Assembly (NCBI RefSeq): GCF_004798865.1 | Contig: NW_025336598.1 | Location: 25,889,519-25,953,518 of the forward strand | Direction of reading: 5' to 3' | DNA length: 64,000 nt | Origin: Varanus komodoensis | Lineage: Eukaryota; Chordata; Lepidosauria; Squamata; Varanidae | In this document: positions 36,237 through 48,864 of the stretch, piece after piece | How positions within the stretch are numbered: position 1 is the stretch's first letter | Layout: each line of letters begins with the position of its first letter | Position numbers and translations under genes: made by a program | Notes under the pieces: generated by a model | The model's input: only the letters and a program-made list of their open reading frames with translations | Database searches by the model: none | Told to the model about the DNA's origin: nothing

Positions 36237-36584
36237 TTAATAGTAGGTATGTACAAGAATTTTGTGCTCCCTAAACAGTCAAGGAAACCTTGTCTGAAAC
36301 CCTGAATGCAGGTGCGAGCAGAAGAACATGTTCTCTGAAAATGTTCCTAAGTTGTTGATTGCACATTTGATTTGCAACATTTTCCCATAACAACAAATCA
36401 AACCAAACTGACAAGGGTAAATGAGATGTGAAGACATCATTATGATGCTAGAGAATGTGGGTGAACGTGAACATCTGTTTTTCACCTATTCCCATATTAT
36501 AGCCTTAGTGGCAACATTTTTCCTTCTTGGAATTCCAAGGGAGCTAGCAAACTCTTTTTGTTAAGGCATCTATATTTATATATT

Positions 36585-36796
36585 CATAATATTTACACAC
36601 CACCATTTTTCCTTTCAGGAACTCAAGGTGGCTTGCATCATTTCCCTCCTCCTTTCAATCTTATCCTTGCAAGAACCCTGGGAGGTAGGTTGGGTGAGAG
36701 TCTGCCACTGGCCCAAAGTCACCCAATGAGCTCCATGGCTGAGCAGGGACTAGAGTCCAGTCCAGTCCGACACTCTTAACTACTACTCCACACCAT
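36585..36796 (-). mobile_element. MIR/CORE-SINE-like element
   Basis: The plus strand reads CCTTGCAAGAACCCTGGGAG, GTAGGTTGGGTGAGAG, CTGGCCCAAAGTCACCCAAT, then CTCTTAACTACTACTCCACA. This is the reverse complement of the MIR layout, whose tRNA-like head contains TGTGGTTAAGAG and whose core contains GTGACTTGGGCAAGT. The upstream ACTCAAGGTGGCTTGCATCA is the piece that usually precedes it in reptile copies. It has no coding potential. Confidence 0.7.
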
Positions 36797-36799
36797 CCC

Positions 36800-38495
36800 A
36801 CTTCTGTCTGTATGTCTGTATTCTGTATCTCTATCCATAACTGCCCACTTTCAGCATTGTCCTTAGAGACAATTCCAACAGTTCCCCTGTGGTATCGGTC
36901 CACAACCTTTTGGAGACCATCAGTCTGGGAATAATGAATGTGTATAGGAAGAGAGCAAGCCATAGCAAGCTCCGTTCTGAGCTCCATAAACTATCCATGA
37001 ACGCATATTGTCTGTGGGGGAGACTGCCGTGACCACTCCCCTACAGGTTTCTTCTTCCTTCACCTGCAGGTCTTCCTAGACAATGGAAAGCCATACAGCA
37101 AGACCCTGAGATCAACTCTTGTCCTTCACATATGCTGCCCCCTAGAGCTACATAGCTACAACGCTTCTACTGAAAAGTTACACTTTGTAATCCCAACTCT
37201 ACAATTTCCTGAATGATGGGTTTTACAAATTGAGAGCAATGCCTACAATATTTTCTCTTCTATATTACTTTCACCATCATCTCTCTAGCAGGTTGTCAAC
37301 ACTTTAAGAATTAATTCCTATTTAAGCCACACATTTTTCTTACAAAATTCCTGCAGGTTTATCTCTATTACATGCTAATTATAGACTTGCTTTATAGTTC
37401 CCTTTTGATACAATGTTTCAGATACATTTCCTTCCACCAAAGTCAAACTCAGCAGGGTGTGCTTCCCAGGATGCACCTAGTTGCTTTGAAAAAGGTAAGA
37501 CTCTTTTTATAAATTCTGCTCCTGTGCTGTCATTATTACAAAGCTGTTAATGAGGGATTGCCTCACTTGTATAGTAGCTTTTATATTAGAATCTTTGCTT
37601 TTGCCTTGTCTCTGCCCGTGATACATCTTCAAACATTTAAACAAAGTTCAACTACTGACTTAGTGAAAGCGTGTTCAATTTACTTTTCCATCTAAAATGC
37701 ACAATAATTAAACTCCAGTACAAAAAAATATTACAACGGACAGATATTACCCACAGATTTAGCTCTCTGCCTCAGAACTTTATCTCCCTATCCAATACCA
37801 CATTTCCAACTGCCTCCTTTATATTTGTGCTTGGATGCTTCATCTCAAAATAAGTATGTCCAGAGAAGAGAAGAGAGAAGAAATTTCTGCCACCAAGCCT
37901 TGTCTCCTCATATACTATCACTATCCACTGATATCAGCCACCTGCTGAATGGAAACACAGCTAGCTTTATCTGTAGTTGTCTATCAATTGCTTCTCATTC
38001 TCTGCCCATTGCCAAGTTGCACCATTTTGGCCTTTAGACTGTGCCCTTCCTTGTCTTCCTCAGGGCAAGGCATTGTGGGTGACAAAGCCACAGGGTGTGT
38101 GGAGCAGTTAATGTGTAAAGGAGGAAAACTTTCATTGCAGGTAGAGGTGAATGAACCTGATAGTTTCCCTTACTCTCTCAAACCCTTTTTTCCCCAAAAA
38201 GTTCTCAGGTTCTTTCCAGCCAATGTATCAAGGAATTTTCAACTTTGGGTATGTTCTGATAACAAACAAACAAAATGCCCCAATGAAATTCTCTTTCTGC
38301 ATTCTCCTAATTGACACCAAAGGCAGATTTCCTTGCGCTGTTCATAGAAGCTGCAAGGCCACAAAGCCAGTTCAAAACCAAACAGTTGAAGTCCCCTTCC
38401 CCTCATGTCATGGTCTAATCTAGATTTGACTTTCTCTCTCATGCTCACACACTTGTCTCCTCTTTAGCAAATAAAAACAAAATTTACGGGCTTAC
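36800..38495. other. Unassigned sequence
   Basis: No gene is supported. The 121-codon plus frame at 37949-38314 and the overlapping frames have no recognisable motif and no splice context that I trust. Confidence 0.5.
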
Positions 38496-38499
38496 ATCA

Positions 38500-38578
38500 C
38501 TTGGTGTCCTGCAACAGCAAGGGGTTGGACCCAATGGCCTTCATGGGTCCTTCCAACTCTAGTATTCTATGATTTTAT
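38500..38578 (+). mobile_element. CR1 LINE 3' end
   Basis: GGTGTCCTGCAACAGCAAGG, then GGTTGGACCCAATGGCC and CTTCCAACTCTAGTATTCTATG, is the CR1 3' terminus. CR1 ends in repeats of ATTCTATG rather than poly(A). Only the last 80 bases remain, as is usual for 5'-truncated CR1 copies. Confidence 0.85.
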
Positions 38579-38584
38579 GTGATT

Positions 38585-41500
38585 AAGGACTTCTAGTTCC
38601 ACCCTTAGTTTGTGAGAGCATCAGAACAAGGATACATCATGCTGTATTTGCAAAGCACCATGCACACGAAGAAGTCCTCGTACAATTTCTTTTTAGGTGA
38701 AAGTTGGTCATGACTCTATTTAATGTCTTTGACTTATCTTAACCTTCCTAATAATTCCTTTTTATGCAACACTTGCTCATGAGCCGCAATAATCCCCCGG
38801 AACATTCTTTCTCTGGGGGAAAGAAATGTAAAAGTTTTCTTCTGGTTTGCATTCACAGTTATTCACTATAAAAATATCTCAAAGACTTCCTTCTAGTCTG
38901 CCTCACTGTGGCACAATAAGCACACATACCCATTCTTTTTTCTCTCCCATTCACTATTGCTGCATTCATCATTCACAAAGCTGCCTATTCAAGCTCTCAG
39001 TGGTAGAGCGCTGACCCTCCTCTCTGACCTGCCGCATCCTGACTCATATTAAAGCATCTGAGAGTGCATGCCATGGAAAGCAATACCACGCAGATAGAGG
39101 TGAATTACAATCTCTTTGAATATAATTCGCTTCCAATTCACCTCTGTCATGCCGCCACGTTTCAGTAATGCATCTGGTGTCAAAGTTCTTTTTCATTGCC
39201 AGGCTTTCAAGTTTGCTTGTAGCTTCTTGGCAAGGATGATAGGCACTTTTAACATCTCCTTAGGGGTGCCGTTTAGGAAGGGCAAGGGGACTCCTACTCC
39301 CCATCCCCATTTCGGCTTGCAGTTATTTATAAGCCCAGGCGCATCTTAGCTTTGGTTAGTTCACTGGTCCTACGTACAGGAAGGCCAAACTAGACATGAT
39401 GTTGATTGCAGGAATGCGTGCTTTGGATGTTTACAAATAGCAGTTGGGGAGGACACTGAGCAATGGAGCAAGTCTCCAAATACAAATAGCATGGGGGGGG
39501 GGGTAGACAATCCAAATGCTGCTCAGACTCAGTTAGGGCTGCTGTTTCCTTTTTTAAGAATGCCATGAGGTCATGTCCAGTCTGGTCCTGAGTGATTGCT
39601 ATGAGGTTGGGCAATTTAAACATATGCCAAGAAACTGAGAGACATTTACCTGAAAGGGGGTGAAGGAAACAACTGGTTTCTCAGTTTTTGCCTGCCCCTT
39701 CCCTCTCCAATTTTGGTTCATGAAGTAACAGAGATTAGCATTGCAATGCAGACATCCATGCACTTTCACTTGTCGGCACGGCTATTCCATGGGTTCATTT
39801 GGGCGGAAGGGGGCAGTTTGCTCCCCTTTCCTTTCAGTGACAAATCCAGCACAGGGGAGAAATTGGAGTCAAAGACAATATGCCTCGAAAACTGCTGCTT
39901 CCCAGTCTTAGGTTGTTCTTATTTGTATACCAACTAACCAGGTAGCACAGGCAATTTCAAATGTTACACACTGAGGAAAGGATTAGTATCCCCACCACTG
40001 AGTAAAGGAGATGCAACTAAATGTCTCTATTTTATAAGAGACTGGGCTGACAACAGCAATATATAGAATGAGGTGGCAGGTGCCTGGCACCCTAAATGGG
40101 TTTGTTTAATGAGTCCCAAAGTGACTTACAAAGAAGGCAGCTTGTCCCATTGTGTTATGATTCTGTTTGAAGAAGGTCTGCTAAGAGCAGTGCTGCCTCA
40201 TCAGCAGCTGGGCCATAAAGAGGGAGGAATTGGGAAAGGAGAATACAGAAGGTTTGTGGACTCTTAAGGGTCAGAGAAAGAGTGTACCAACCAGAAGTTC
40301 ATGTTCTCTACCTTTCTCTCTCTCCCTCTCTTTCTGTAAGCAAGCCATATTTCTGTGGGTAGATAGAACAACCTTATGGTGTCTGGGAGAGTGTTTCAGG
40401 ACCAGTCAGAATGGTGGATTCCTCCACTAGCACAAGAGCACAAAGAGAGAGCTGCAACATTTATTGGGGAAATCTGAATAGGAATTGCCCCTACCTTTCC
40501 TTCAACCATGCCCAGTTGTGACCTCAGACAAGGAGGACTGCAATGGGTCATCTTGGAGAAGAGGGAGGGAAGAGGTAAAGAGAGGCTTCAGAGCTATTAG
40601 CTGTCCATTCCTGTCTTCTTCAGAGATATGAAGGTTTGGAAGGGTGCTGACCATTTCCCAGGGAACACAAAAGGGAAAATGTAACACCATAGATGTCTGT
40701 TTCAATAAATCTTGCTTGTTGAGGTCAACAGATACTTATTTAACTGATTTGATGAGGGGTTTTAAAGGACTTGTTTAAAAAATTAGTCCAGTAAAATTTC
40801 AGGGGGGATTGGTGGGGTGGGGAGGGATGAAAACCCTTCTGAAGCTTAAGAGGACCAAGGGTGGAAAATCCTCACTTCTTTTATCAAGCCATGTGGGGTG
40901 CAGTTCCAGGTGGCAGGAAACGGCACCCCAGTGGCCCTGCTGTTGGTGGGAATATGCTTTGAAAATGGGTGCAGGAAGTGCCCTGGGAAGGATATTCTGT
41001 GATTGCATAATTGTTTACAGGAGCTGTACCTGCCTTTACCAGTGCCAAAGCACATTCCAGCAATTGTGGGACTTCTGGGTGTATTTGGGTGCTATTTGGT
41101 ATCCCCCTAGACCTCGTTAAGGGAATCGGGGAACACAGGCCTTTGCCACCACATAAACCATAAGCCTTAGTGTGCCCACATTCAATTTTCAACCCATCCA
41201 TGCTGGATGCCTTACATGCCACCTCTGCCCTTTCAGAGCAGACGGACATCCACCCAGATGACTTCCACCCAGCCGTATTTCCTCCTCTATTAATAGAGTA
41301 ACAAAGTCTGTACATACTAAGTATTGTATAATTAGAAAAAAATACAAAAGCAACCAAATGTGACAAAATGTTTATTCCAATTAATTCAAAGTATCTCTTT
41401 TACAACTTCCCAAGCTAAGTATTTCAATTCTTGAAGGAGCTGATATTGCTGATATTACATTTAAAGAAGCAACTTATTACAAAATATCTCCAAAGGGAAC

Positions 41501-43085
41501 AAGTGCCTCTTTACATAATATGAAAATAAATGTGTGCGTGGTAAAGAGGAGAAAGCTTTCACAGCAATAGCAGGCAATATATTAAAGGTTTACAAATGAG
41601 GGAGTGACTCAATCATGTTATTACGTTCACACATTAAAAGCACAATGCTGTGTGAGCTTAAGAAATTAATCCAGAACTTTGAAGCTCTGTTGCACTATAG
41701 AATGATGCTGATTTCTTACATAATGAAGACCAGGCTCAATGATCACACAAGAAGGAATGGTTCTGTGTGGTAGTGAGCCTATCTGATGCATGATTAGTGG
41801 AAAGCAGGGCTGGGAAAGTTTGCTGTCTGCAACCCAAGGGAGTTATTGTCAACTAGAGGGCACAGAACCTTAGTCCTGGGCACCAGGATCAGTCCACCTG
41901 TGGTTCCACTACAACCAAATTAACCCCAGGCCTTGTCCAGTAAAGGACCAGTTGAGAGTGCAGGAAGAAGCAAAACCACTAGCTTATAGAAACGGAATAC
42001 AGATATATTAACAGAAAGTAAAGCCAGGCTCACCCTAAGCAAGCAAACCAAACTTGTATTTGCTCATTTGGAGCATTGGACTTCCTTGCATGATGGACAT
42101 CAGCCCAGGGGTGCCTGGATACTTGTGCACTTCTGGTTCCATGAGGAAAGCTGATCTGGTGTGATAACTTGATGGAGACCTTTCTGCCTTCCAGAGAATG
42201 CTCAGTGCTGTCAGATGTGGGACAGGAGGGAGGGAAGTGGAATTAACTCAGCTGCCCTAACTCACCCCTGCCTAAGGAATGCAGCTTTTGTAGGGATCTG
42301 TTCACAGAGCCTGCTACCTGTTCATCTTTTGAGGCTCTTGCCAGACTGCAGGGCTTCTCATGGGAATGCAAACCTGCAAGCTAGCTAGTCGAATGCTTCT
42401 AATTTAGAGGCTGGAACTGGAGGCTGAATTCTTCATGCTAACTTCTTGTTACAGTGTCCTCTCATCAGCCCTCTGGGCTTCCAAAGCTGGCTATGTTTTC
42501 ATTTCCTGCTCCTATTCCCATTCCACTGAGCTTTCCCATATTTTTGAGGAGTTCCTCCCATTCAGCAATTCCAAAATATGTTTCCTAATGCTGGCCATAA
42601 GAGCTTCAAGGTAAAACAGGCAGGTGTTTTGGCCCCACCAACTTGGCCTTCTGACCAACTCCGTTTTGCCAGCTCTGTTCCCTGCCCACCACTGGAATGA
42701 GTTCTCAAGAGTTTTTCTAAAAAGCAGTTTGTCTCTTGGGCTGGAACAGTTCAGTGCTCTTGGTGTAGCCAATTCAATTAACCTTTTGGGTTGACCTGTT
42801 ATTTTAAGGGCTTTTCACTCAAGCTTCAAAATGCTGGGAAGCTGCAGCTCTTAAGGAACATGCCCAGAAGATGCATCATTTGAGCAATATGTATATGGTA
42901 CATTGTTCTAGACTGAGGTATCTGGGTTTACCACTAACTTGGAGCTATCAGTGTTAGCCCTAATTCCCAGGTTTGTCTGTTCAATGATATACCTAAGGTC
43001 CATTTGGCATCTATGGGACTGGAACTATCCTGAAACTGAAGGCACCTTTACAGATTATATGTGCCCAGCTGCTAATCAATACCAT
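38585..43085. other. Unassigned sequence
   Basis: No gene is supported over about 4.5 kb. 38.98-39.03 kb has a tRNA box A-like CAGTGGTAGAGC but no box B. 40.8-41.3 kb is GC-richer, with a 160-codon minus frame (40884-41366) of unknown meaning. 41.8-42.75 kb is GC-rich and may be an old unclassified repeat. Confidence 0.45.
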
Positions 43086-43088
43086 CCA

Positions 43089-43150
43089 CATAGAATGACA
43101 GAGTTGGAAGAGACCTTAAAGTTACTCTATCCTAAGCCTCTGGCACTAGT
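43089..43150 (-). mobile_element. CR1 LINE 3' end
   Basis: CATAGAATGACAGAGTTGGA, then AGAGACCTTAAAGTTACTCTA, is the reverse complement of the CR1 terminus. Only about 60 bases remain. Confidence 0.8.
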
Positions 43151-43177
43151 AGAACATTTTAAAGCATATTCTCTTTG

Positions 43178-43266
43178 AGGGCACAATACTATACCTAGTT
43201 ACCTAGGAGTAAGCTGCATGAAGCTCAGTAGGCCTTACTTCTAGAATACATGTAGTAGGATTACAT
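43178..43266. mobile_element. Inverted-repeat element (ACTTACTTCTGAGTA family)
   Basis: GGGCACAATACTATACCTAG, then GAGTAAGCTGCATGAAGC, CAGTAGGCCTTACTTCTAGA and TAGTAGGATTACATT fit the dispersed reptile element GCAATCCTATACxxACTTACCTGGGAGTAAG...CAGTGGGACTTACTTCTGAGTAGACATGTATAGGATTGC. The ends are mutual inverses. It is the best-preserved member in the window. Confidence 0.7.
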
Positions 43267-43973
43267 TATACATGAAAGGGTCAGGACAGGAACTAATCTG
43301 AAAGAATGTATATATAAATGTCAATTTCCACATTTTTTAAAAAAGCACATTTTACAAAGGGTGCATTTTCCCCAAACCATGTAGAAATGAAAGGCACATT
43401 TGCACAAGTATAAATTTTGAATATGAACACAGGCCTGACAAACTGCAAATTGAATTTGGCTCTGGCCCCTGGTATTGAGATTCAAAGAAGCTTTCATACA
43501 AACATTACAGATGAAAACAGCACCTTCATGTTCAGTCCCAATTATTCATTCCTTTTTCCACTAATACTAAAAGGGTAATTAAGTAATAGCATTCAGATAT
43601 TAATATGGAGAGATGTATCTGATAAACAGAAAAAATTAGTTGACTGTTCTTAAGTTTTAATAGTCCTAACCCATTTTGTGTTTTGATTTATCTGAAAAGC
43701 ACTCATGGTAATAATTCTCATCAAAGTGAAAAAAGGTAGAATTTGAGGAGTATTGCTTGATTGTCAAAAGTACATTGTTTTGACTTAATCCCAGAGATAA
43801 TTTATAGACTGAAAATGACCACTAAATTTCTTGCTTCAACAAAACAGTGTCTACTGCCTGATTTCATAATATTTGGACTTTATGTCAAGCTTCTTCTAGA
43901 ATAACAAGTTGTCGTCATTATCATTTAAAGCTATTCACAGGAGGTAAGAACAACTCTACTGGTAACTGAATAT

Positions 43974-44005
43974 CATTCATTCATTCATTCATTCATGCAT
44001 TCATG
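43974..44005. repeat. (ATTC)n microsatellite
   Basis: Seven or so tandem ATTC units with one GCATTC interruption. Confidence 0.9.
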
Positions 44006-44340
44006 TATTGTCCATCTAAAAATAAGTACACTTGTATCCTTACTCACTAATATATTCAACCATATCCATGTACCATTCAAGGAGACAAAGCCAATTGAAA
44101 ACTACCAAAAGTCAAATGAACTAGGCAGAGAGGCATTAAAATGGCTTGGTCCTTTAATGGGAACCTTTTCTCTATACAAACTGGAAGCTCAAGGAGGCCC
44201 AATTCACATTTTGGGATGGGGAAAATTTCTTTCTTCAAATATTGGGTACTTATCATCCTCTCAGCATTGGCTATCCTGGCTCCGGAGACAGGCTGACCAA
44301 TTATATTCAGAGTACCATGCACATTCCCTATAAGGACTCT

Positions 44341-44341
44341 G

Positions 44342-44390
<49 letters not shown>
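44341..44390. repeat. (CTCG)n(CT)n(GT)n microsatellite
   Basis: A few CTCG units lead into about 16 CT units and then four GT units. Confidence 0.95.
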
Positions 44391-44744
44391 AAGGTTTATC
44401 ACTCTCAGTCCACACACTGGATTCCAATTTAGATGGGGTCCTCATACAATATTTTTGAAGCAAGAAAAAGCATGGGCATAACTGTATGCCATGCAGTAAA
44501 GGTAGCACATAAATTAGGTCTTTGTCAAATCCATCAGAGTGGAATGTGCTGAAGGAACTCTCAGTGAACTGCATGGCTGTGCTGCAAGTAGGGAAGGATC
44601 TTGCATCCATACTGGCAAGAATGATTCATGGGGCTACCTCCATATCACAGTGCAGGGGCAAAGATGCTGAACGGCCAGCATGCCTTCAAAAACATCACTA
44701 TGTGCTTTCTAATGCCATCCTTGCATGTTGTGTGTTAAGGAACA

Positions 44745-44780
44745 GTGGTGGTGGAGGTGGTGGAGGTGGTGATGATGATG
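44745..44780. repeat. (GGT/GGA)n and (GAT)n triplets
   Basis: GTG and GAG triplets followed by GAT triplets. They encode a poly-Gly/poly-Asp run in one plus frame, which is not evidence of a gene. Confidence 0.9.
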
Positions 44781-45049
44781 CCATTTATATTCCACACTAC
44801 CCATTGCTCAGGCTGAGATTTCAGTGAAAGCTAACAGATACTACACTTAGCAATTAGACACCATGGAAATGCGTTGACGTAATGACAGAAGAAGCAAGAG
44901 TAACGAGAGTCAGAGCTGATCAAAAAGTCAAAGTGACATTTGACAAGAGATACTGTATATACTAGGTGGAGGGAAATAATAAGCACCTAAATGCATTGTA
45001 ACTGCCGGCCTCAGAAAATAGAAAACCAGTGTACCCTATCAAAGCATAA

Positions 45050-45368
45050 AATCATATGAACATAAAAAGCAGGTCCATCCAGCCCAGCACTCTGGATACA
45101 CCACCTCCCCACAGCAAGACTGGTGCAAGACTGCCTCCTGCCTACGCTCCTCAGCAACTGGTGCATGACGATGATCAGGAAGCACATAGCCAGCAAGGCT
45201 AGCAGCCACGGATAGCCTCATGAATCTGTCCAAAGTCCTTCAAAGGCATCCAGATTGGTAGCCATCACCACTTCCCACCACAGCAAATTCCATAGTGTAA
45301 CTATACAGGGTGTGAAGAAGTGCTTCCTTATATCTGTTCTGAACTTTCCACCAATCAGCTTCATGAGA
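45050..45368 (-). mobile_element. CR1/L3-like retroposon 3' untranslated region
   Basis: The plus strand begins TCATATGAACATAAAAAGCA and continues CAGGTCCATCCAGCCCAGC, CATCCAGATTGGTAGCCATC, AAATTCCATAGTGTAACTAT and GTGAAGAAGTGCTTCCTTAT. This order matches a common amniote retroposon that in this orientation starts GAACATAAGAA...CCATCTAGCCCAG and later has GTGTGAAGAAGTACTTCCTT. About 320 bases are retained. I place it on the minus strand because related copies end in repeats of TATGTTC. Confidence 0.7.
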
Positions 45369-46293
45369 ATTTCAATCTCTCTCTCTCTCCTTTCTCCACA
45401 CTGTGCAGAATTTGGAAGGTGGGTTTTCCAATTTGCATGTCACACAACATCCCATGAACACTGAAGGGTTAGTCAAAGGAGGTTGTGGATCCACACAGCC
45501 CAGCCCAGCCACTTCTGCATCTGACCACAACAGCCTTTGCGTATCCAGAAAATGACATTAGAAGGGCAGTATGAGCACCGCCATGCACATGGGTGTGAGT
45601 CCAGAGTTGTTTTCACAGGGAATTCTAATGAGTATCTATGTGCAAGTGTGCATCCCCTTTCACATGTTCTGAATGCACAGGTGGTTGGAAGATGGACTTC
45701 GGAAATTGCAGTGGTGGGCAGGGTTAGTCTATGGAGATATACAACTCTGCTTACACATGCCTTCTGTGGCACACTTTCAATGCATGCCTTCATTGTAATC
45801 AACTGTTGCTTCAAGTGAAATGCAATTGCAGTGAAATGCAATTTCATCGCTATTTAACTGAAAGAAAAGGGACTCCCCTACCACAAGAAAAAGAAAAATG
45901 GAAAAAAGTAGTTCAGCCCTTCTACAATCAAGATACTTTAAAAATGCTGGAACCTTTTTTTATTGTTCTTGTCATGAATATGCATTTTGGTTGTCAAACC
46001 ACCATTCTCAGGACAAGAGTTCCAGTATGCTTCGCCCACTTTATGCCATTGCAAAACAAGAAATGACATGAATGCCTGCACTTACCCCTTAAATATATAC
46101 ATCTCATTCTTATTTGTTTATTTAATGGTTTGTGCAGATTACCAATATTAAGCACAATAAAACAGGAATGCTGATTTCTGGGGAGGTTTGGGATGTATCT
46201 CTCTCTCTCTGGGGAGAAAAACCCCATGAGAAACTCCTCTGTAGGAGAATGCATATACCTTTGCCAACTTACCAATTTATGAAAAGAACATCT

Positions 46294-46403
46294 GGAGGAA
46301 CCGAGGACACTGATTTATGCCAAGGCCAGACCACCTGTCCATCTAATCCAGCATTGTCAACACTGACTGACCGTGGCATTCCCAGGCTTCAAGCTAGGAG
46401 TGT
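46294..46403 (-). mobile_element. tRNA-derived SINE body (part of a split copy)
   Basis: GGAGGAACCGAGGACACTGA, TTTATGC, then CACCTGTCCATCTAATCCAG, CATTGTCAACACTGACTGAC and TTCAAGCTAGGAGT match the reverse complement of the reptile SINE body (TTATACTGAGTCAGACCATTGGTCCATCTAGCTCAGTATTGTCTACACTGACTGG...TTTCAGGCAGGAGT). The expected continuation is absent here and reappears about 360 bases later. Confidence 0.7.
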
Positions 46404-46763
46404 ATGACAGTTTTCGTTTTGGAGATAAACTCACAACAGATTTTTCCACTTCAGTCCTGGCAGATTTTGTTGCCTTGCAGGCATCAATTCCAATATGAGG
46501 ATTTGAGCTTTGGTTTTTGTGTTTTTTATGGGAACAATTGGATGAACTGGACCTTTTGGAAGGATGTATTTAAATTTGCACAAATGGAATCTTAATGATT
46601 TTAAATATATATATATTTTCCTATCAACTAGTGTTCCTGCCAATTTCCTCATACATGAGGGCCATAGGTTTACTCAGCTTATTGGAACAAAATCACTGCA
46701 AAATTGCGTTGAGGATGAAATTCCAAGCATCCCACATCCTTTTTTCAGGGTGAATTTTTACAA
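46404..46763. other. Apparent insertion between two SINE parts
   Basis: About 360 bases of AT-rich sequence separate the body and head of one minus-strand SINE. It includes a (TA)n run at about 46606-46616. No terminal repeats, tail or open frame identify it. Confidence 0.4.
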
Positions 46764-46842
46764 CCTTCCCTGGAGATGTTGGCAATTGAACTTTGAGCTT
46801 CTGCTAGTGAGATGTGTTGCACCACTGACACAGAGCTCTTGG
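46764..46842 (-). mobile_element. tRNA-derived SINE head (part of a split copy)
   Basis: TTCCCTGGAGATGTTGGCAA, then TTGAACTTTGAGCTTCTGC and ACCACTGACACAGAGCTC, is the reverse complement of the SINE head, with decayed box B (inverse GGATTGAACC) and box A (inverse ACTGAGCTA). Strand and order agree with the body at 46.3 kb. Confidence 0.65.
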
Positions 46843-46844
46843 CA

Positions 46845-48685
46845 GTAACTTGCTGATGGTGGTAATACCTGCGAAATTGTTCCACCCATCTGACCACTGG
46901 ATAAAAAGGCCCCAACCCCAGACAATCCGTCTAAATTTTAGATTTCCTAAATTCAGATTTAGAGTTCCTGAATTCATTTGCTCTAAGCTTGCAATTTCTG
47001 TCACAAGCACCCACAGCTAAAGACCATTCCGGAAGTGGAACTGACTGTCTTGAAAACTAAACTCCCAGCTCTAAATGCATAGAGTGAATATGCATTGAAT
47101 GTGCCATGCAGCAGAGCATCCAATTCACCATGTGAAATAGCAATTGCAAGTTCAATACCTTGTGCAAATTATGGGCATAATACCGTGTTTTGCATCTTTC
47201 ACCTTTCCAAGATTCTGATTCAACAGAGTAATTCCATTCCCATTATGGACATGGGAATACATTCCTCTTTATGGAAAAAGACTGATCGACTAAAAAGCAA
47301 GTTCACTATCTCCTGCTATTGGCTATTGGCTCAAACCAGTGATTGAGTGGACCCTGACTGGTACATACAACCTTCAAGTCTAGATTCACCCCAGCCCTGT
47401 CCTGGCAAGCATAAAGTCACATCAGAAATAAATGCATGCTACAACGGCAACCTATTTGGGAGTAGTTCTCCCAGCTCCTGTTCTTCATTTGTTACATTTT
47501 CAGTCTTGGCACTTGTTACATTGAAAAAGGAAAGGTAACGAGTTGATGTGAGGATATAGATATAGAAAAGGCAGAAATATGAGAACAAAAATATGGATTA
47601 CTAGATCAATGGTTGGAGTGTAGTACTGGGGGGGGGCAGACCCATTAATGTATACAAATCAGCCATAATAGGCATTTACCAAGAAGGCAACAACAGTGGA
47701 AAACGGATGATTTTTAAGAAATGATGATGAGGTGCACATAAATTTAAGAAGGGAAGCAGGTGAGTTGGAAGAATCATTAGTTACAAAATGCAGAGAAACC
47801 ATGGGAAACTCTGCATATGCTATCTGGAGGTTTTAGCTTTGCTTTACGCACTGTCTGGTGTGTGCCAAGTTAATGTATCTATCCTATATAAGTTACTACC
47901 TCAGTCTAAAGTACTTCACAGGACAGAGAGAAGGTTGAAATGCTCCTTTAAACTTGGTGAAGAACGATTAACAGTGTTAAGAATGTTAACCCTAAGATTT
48001 TCACTTCCTGAAGTGGGAAAAGACTCCAGTTTTGCTGTTGCAAGTTATAGTCCCGAGAGATAACACAACTGGAAATGTTATTGGAAAGTGTTCAAACATG
48101 CTAAAATATCCAACTGTTTAATTATGAAAACTGTTGCCAAATCAAGCCTGAAGAGAATACAATGTGTGATTCCTTTTTCATGGAAGTATAGTGTTGATGA
48201 ATGTTTGAATAAACCAGGGACATGATGCACAGTCAAACAGATAATATACAGACATACTTTAGATTTACTTTCTGAAATCATCTTTTGTGGGTACCTGATT
48301 TTTGTAAGACTATAAGACAATGTTAGTTAAAAATAACAATTAACCTGAATGCAAGGGTAGCCTATAGAAAGAGGAATACCATGAAAATACAGAAGCACAG
48401 TTCTTTCATTCCTAAACATAACTGCAAAAACCTACCCACACTAAATGAATAACAATGTCATATTCTCCATATTAATGCACTAACATTGCTGCACTCAAAT
48501 CCTGCCATTTAGTCTTTCGATATATTTTCTCAGCAATATCAACTATGATAAAAATCACTACAAAGTTCTATCATGCCCCACACAACTCCCTCCTTGGCCT
48601 ACACAGAAAATACACACCTCTTAAACTGGGAACTGACTTTATTGACAAAGATGGCACTTATGACACACTCACTAGACAGCAAAAC
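46845..48685. other. Unassigned sequence
   Basis: No gene or classified repeat is supported. A run of seven G lies near 47630. Confidence 0.5.
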
Positions 48686-48689
48686 AGCT

Positions 48690-48860
48690 TCATGTGTATG
48701 TATTCATTTATTTACAATTCATTCGTATGTATTATTTTCTATGCTTCCAAATAGACCAAAGGGCTCTCTGGACAGTTTACAATCAATACAGTAAAAACAA
48801 CAATAAAATAAACAAAAGAATAAAATCCATTAAAACAATGCAAAATCTGGCACTCAAGGC
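48690..48860 (-). mobile_element. Probable retroposon tail, minus strand
   Basis: TTCATTTATTTACAATTCAT, then CCAAAGGGCTCTCTGGACAG, TTTACAATCAATACAG and AACAACAATAAAATAAAC follow the inverse of reptile LINE tails, which in this orientation run TTATTTATTTA...CCAAAGGxxxxCAGGGCGGCTTACAATATAAA. Substitutions are many. Confidence 0.45.
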
Positions 48861-48864
48861 AAGA

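Larger units (their letters stand above)
43270..45045. other. Unassigned sequence with simple repeats
   Basis: No gene is supported. 43.33-43.46 kb is rich in GCACATTT-like words. The 177-codon minus frame at 44077-44610 crosses a CT repeat and is not convincing. Confidence 0.5.

Noticed and set aside
38995-39040. Possible tRNA gene or SINE at CAGTGGTAGAGC
   Set aside because: Only a box A-like word is present; no box B, acceptor stem or SINE body follows.
40884-41366. 160-codon minus frame
   Set aside because: No recognisable domain, no splice context and overlapping frames on the other strand. Kept only as an unassigned note.
41780-42760. GC-rich region considered as an LTR or other long element
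   Set aside because: No terminal repeats, primer-binding site, polypurine tract or coding motif could be identified.
44077-44610. Longest methionine-started frame (177 codons, minus)
   Set aside because: It runs through the CT/CTCG microsatellite (an Arg-Glu run) and has no recognisable domain, so the length is partly a repeat effect.
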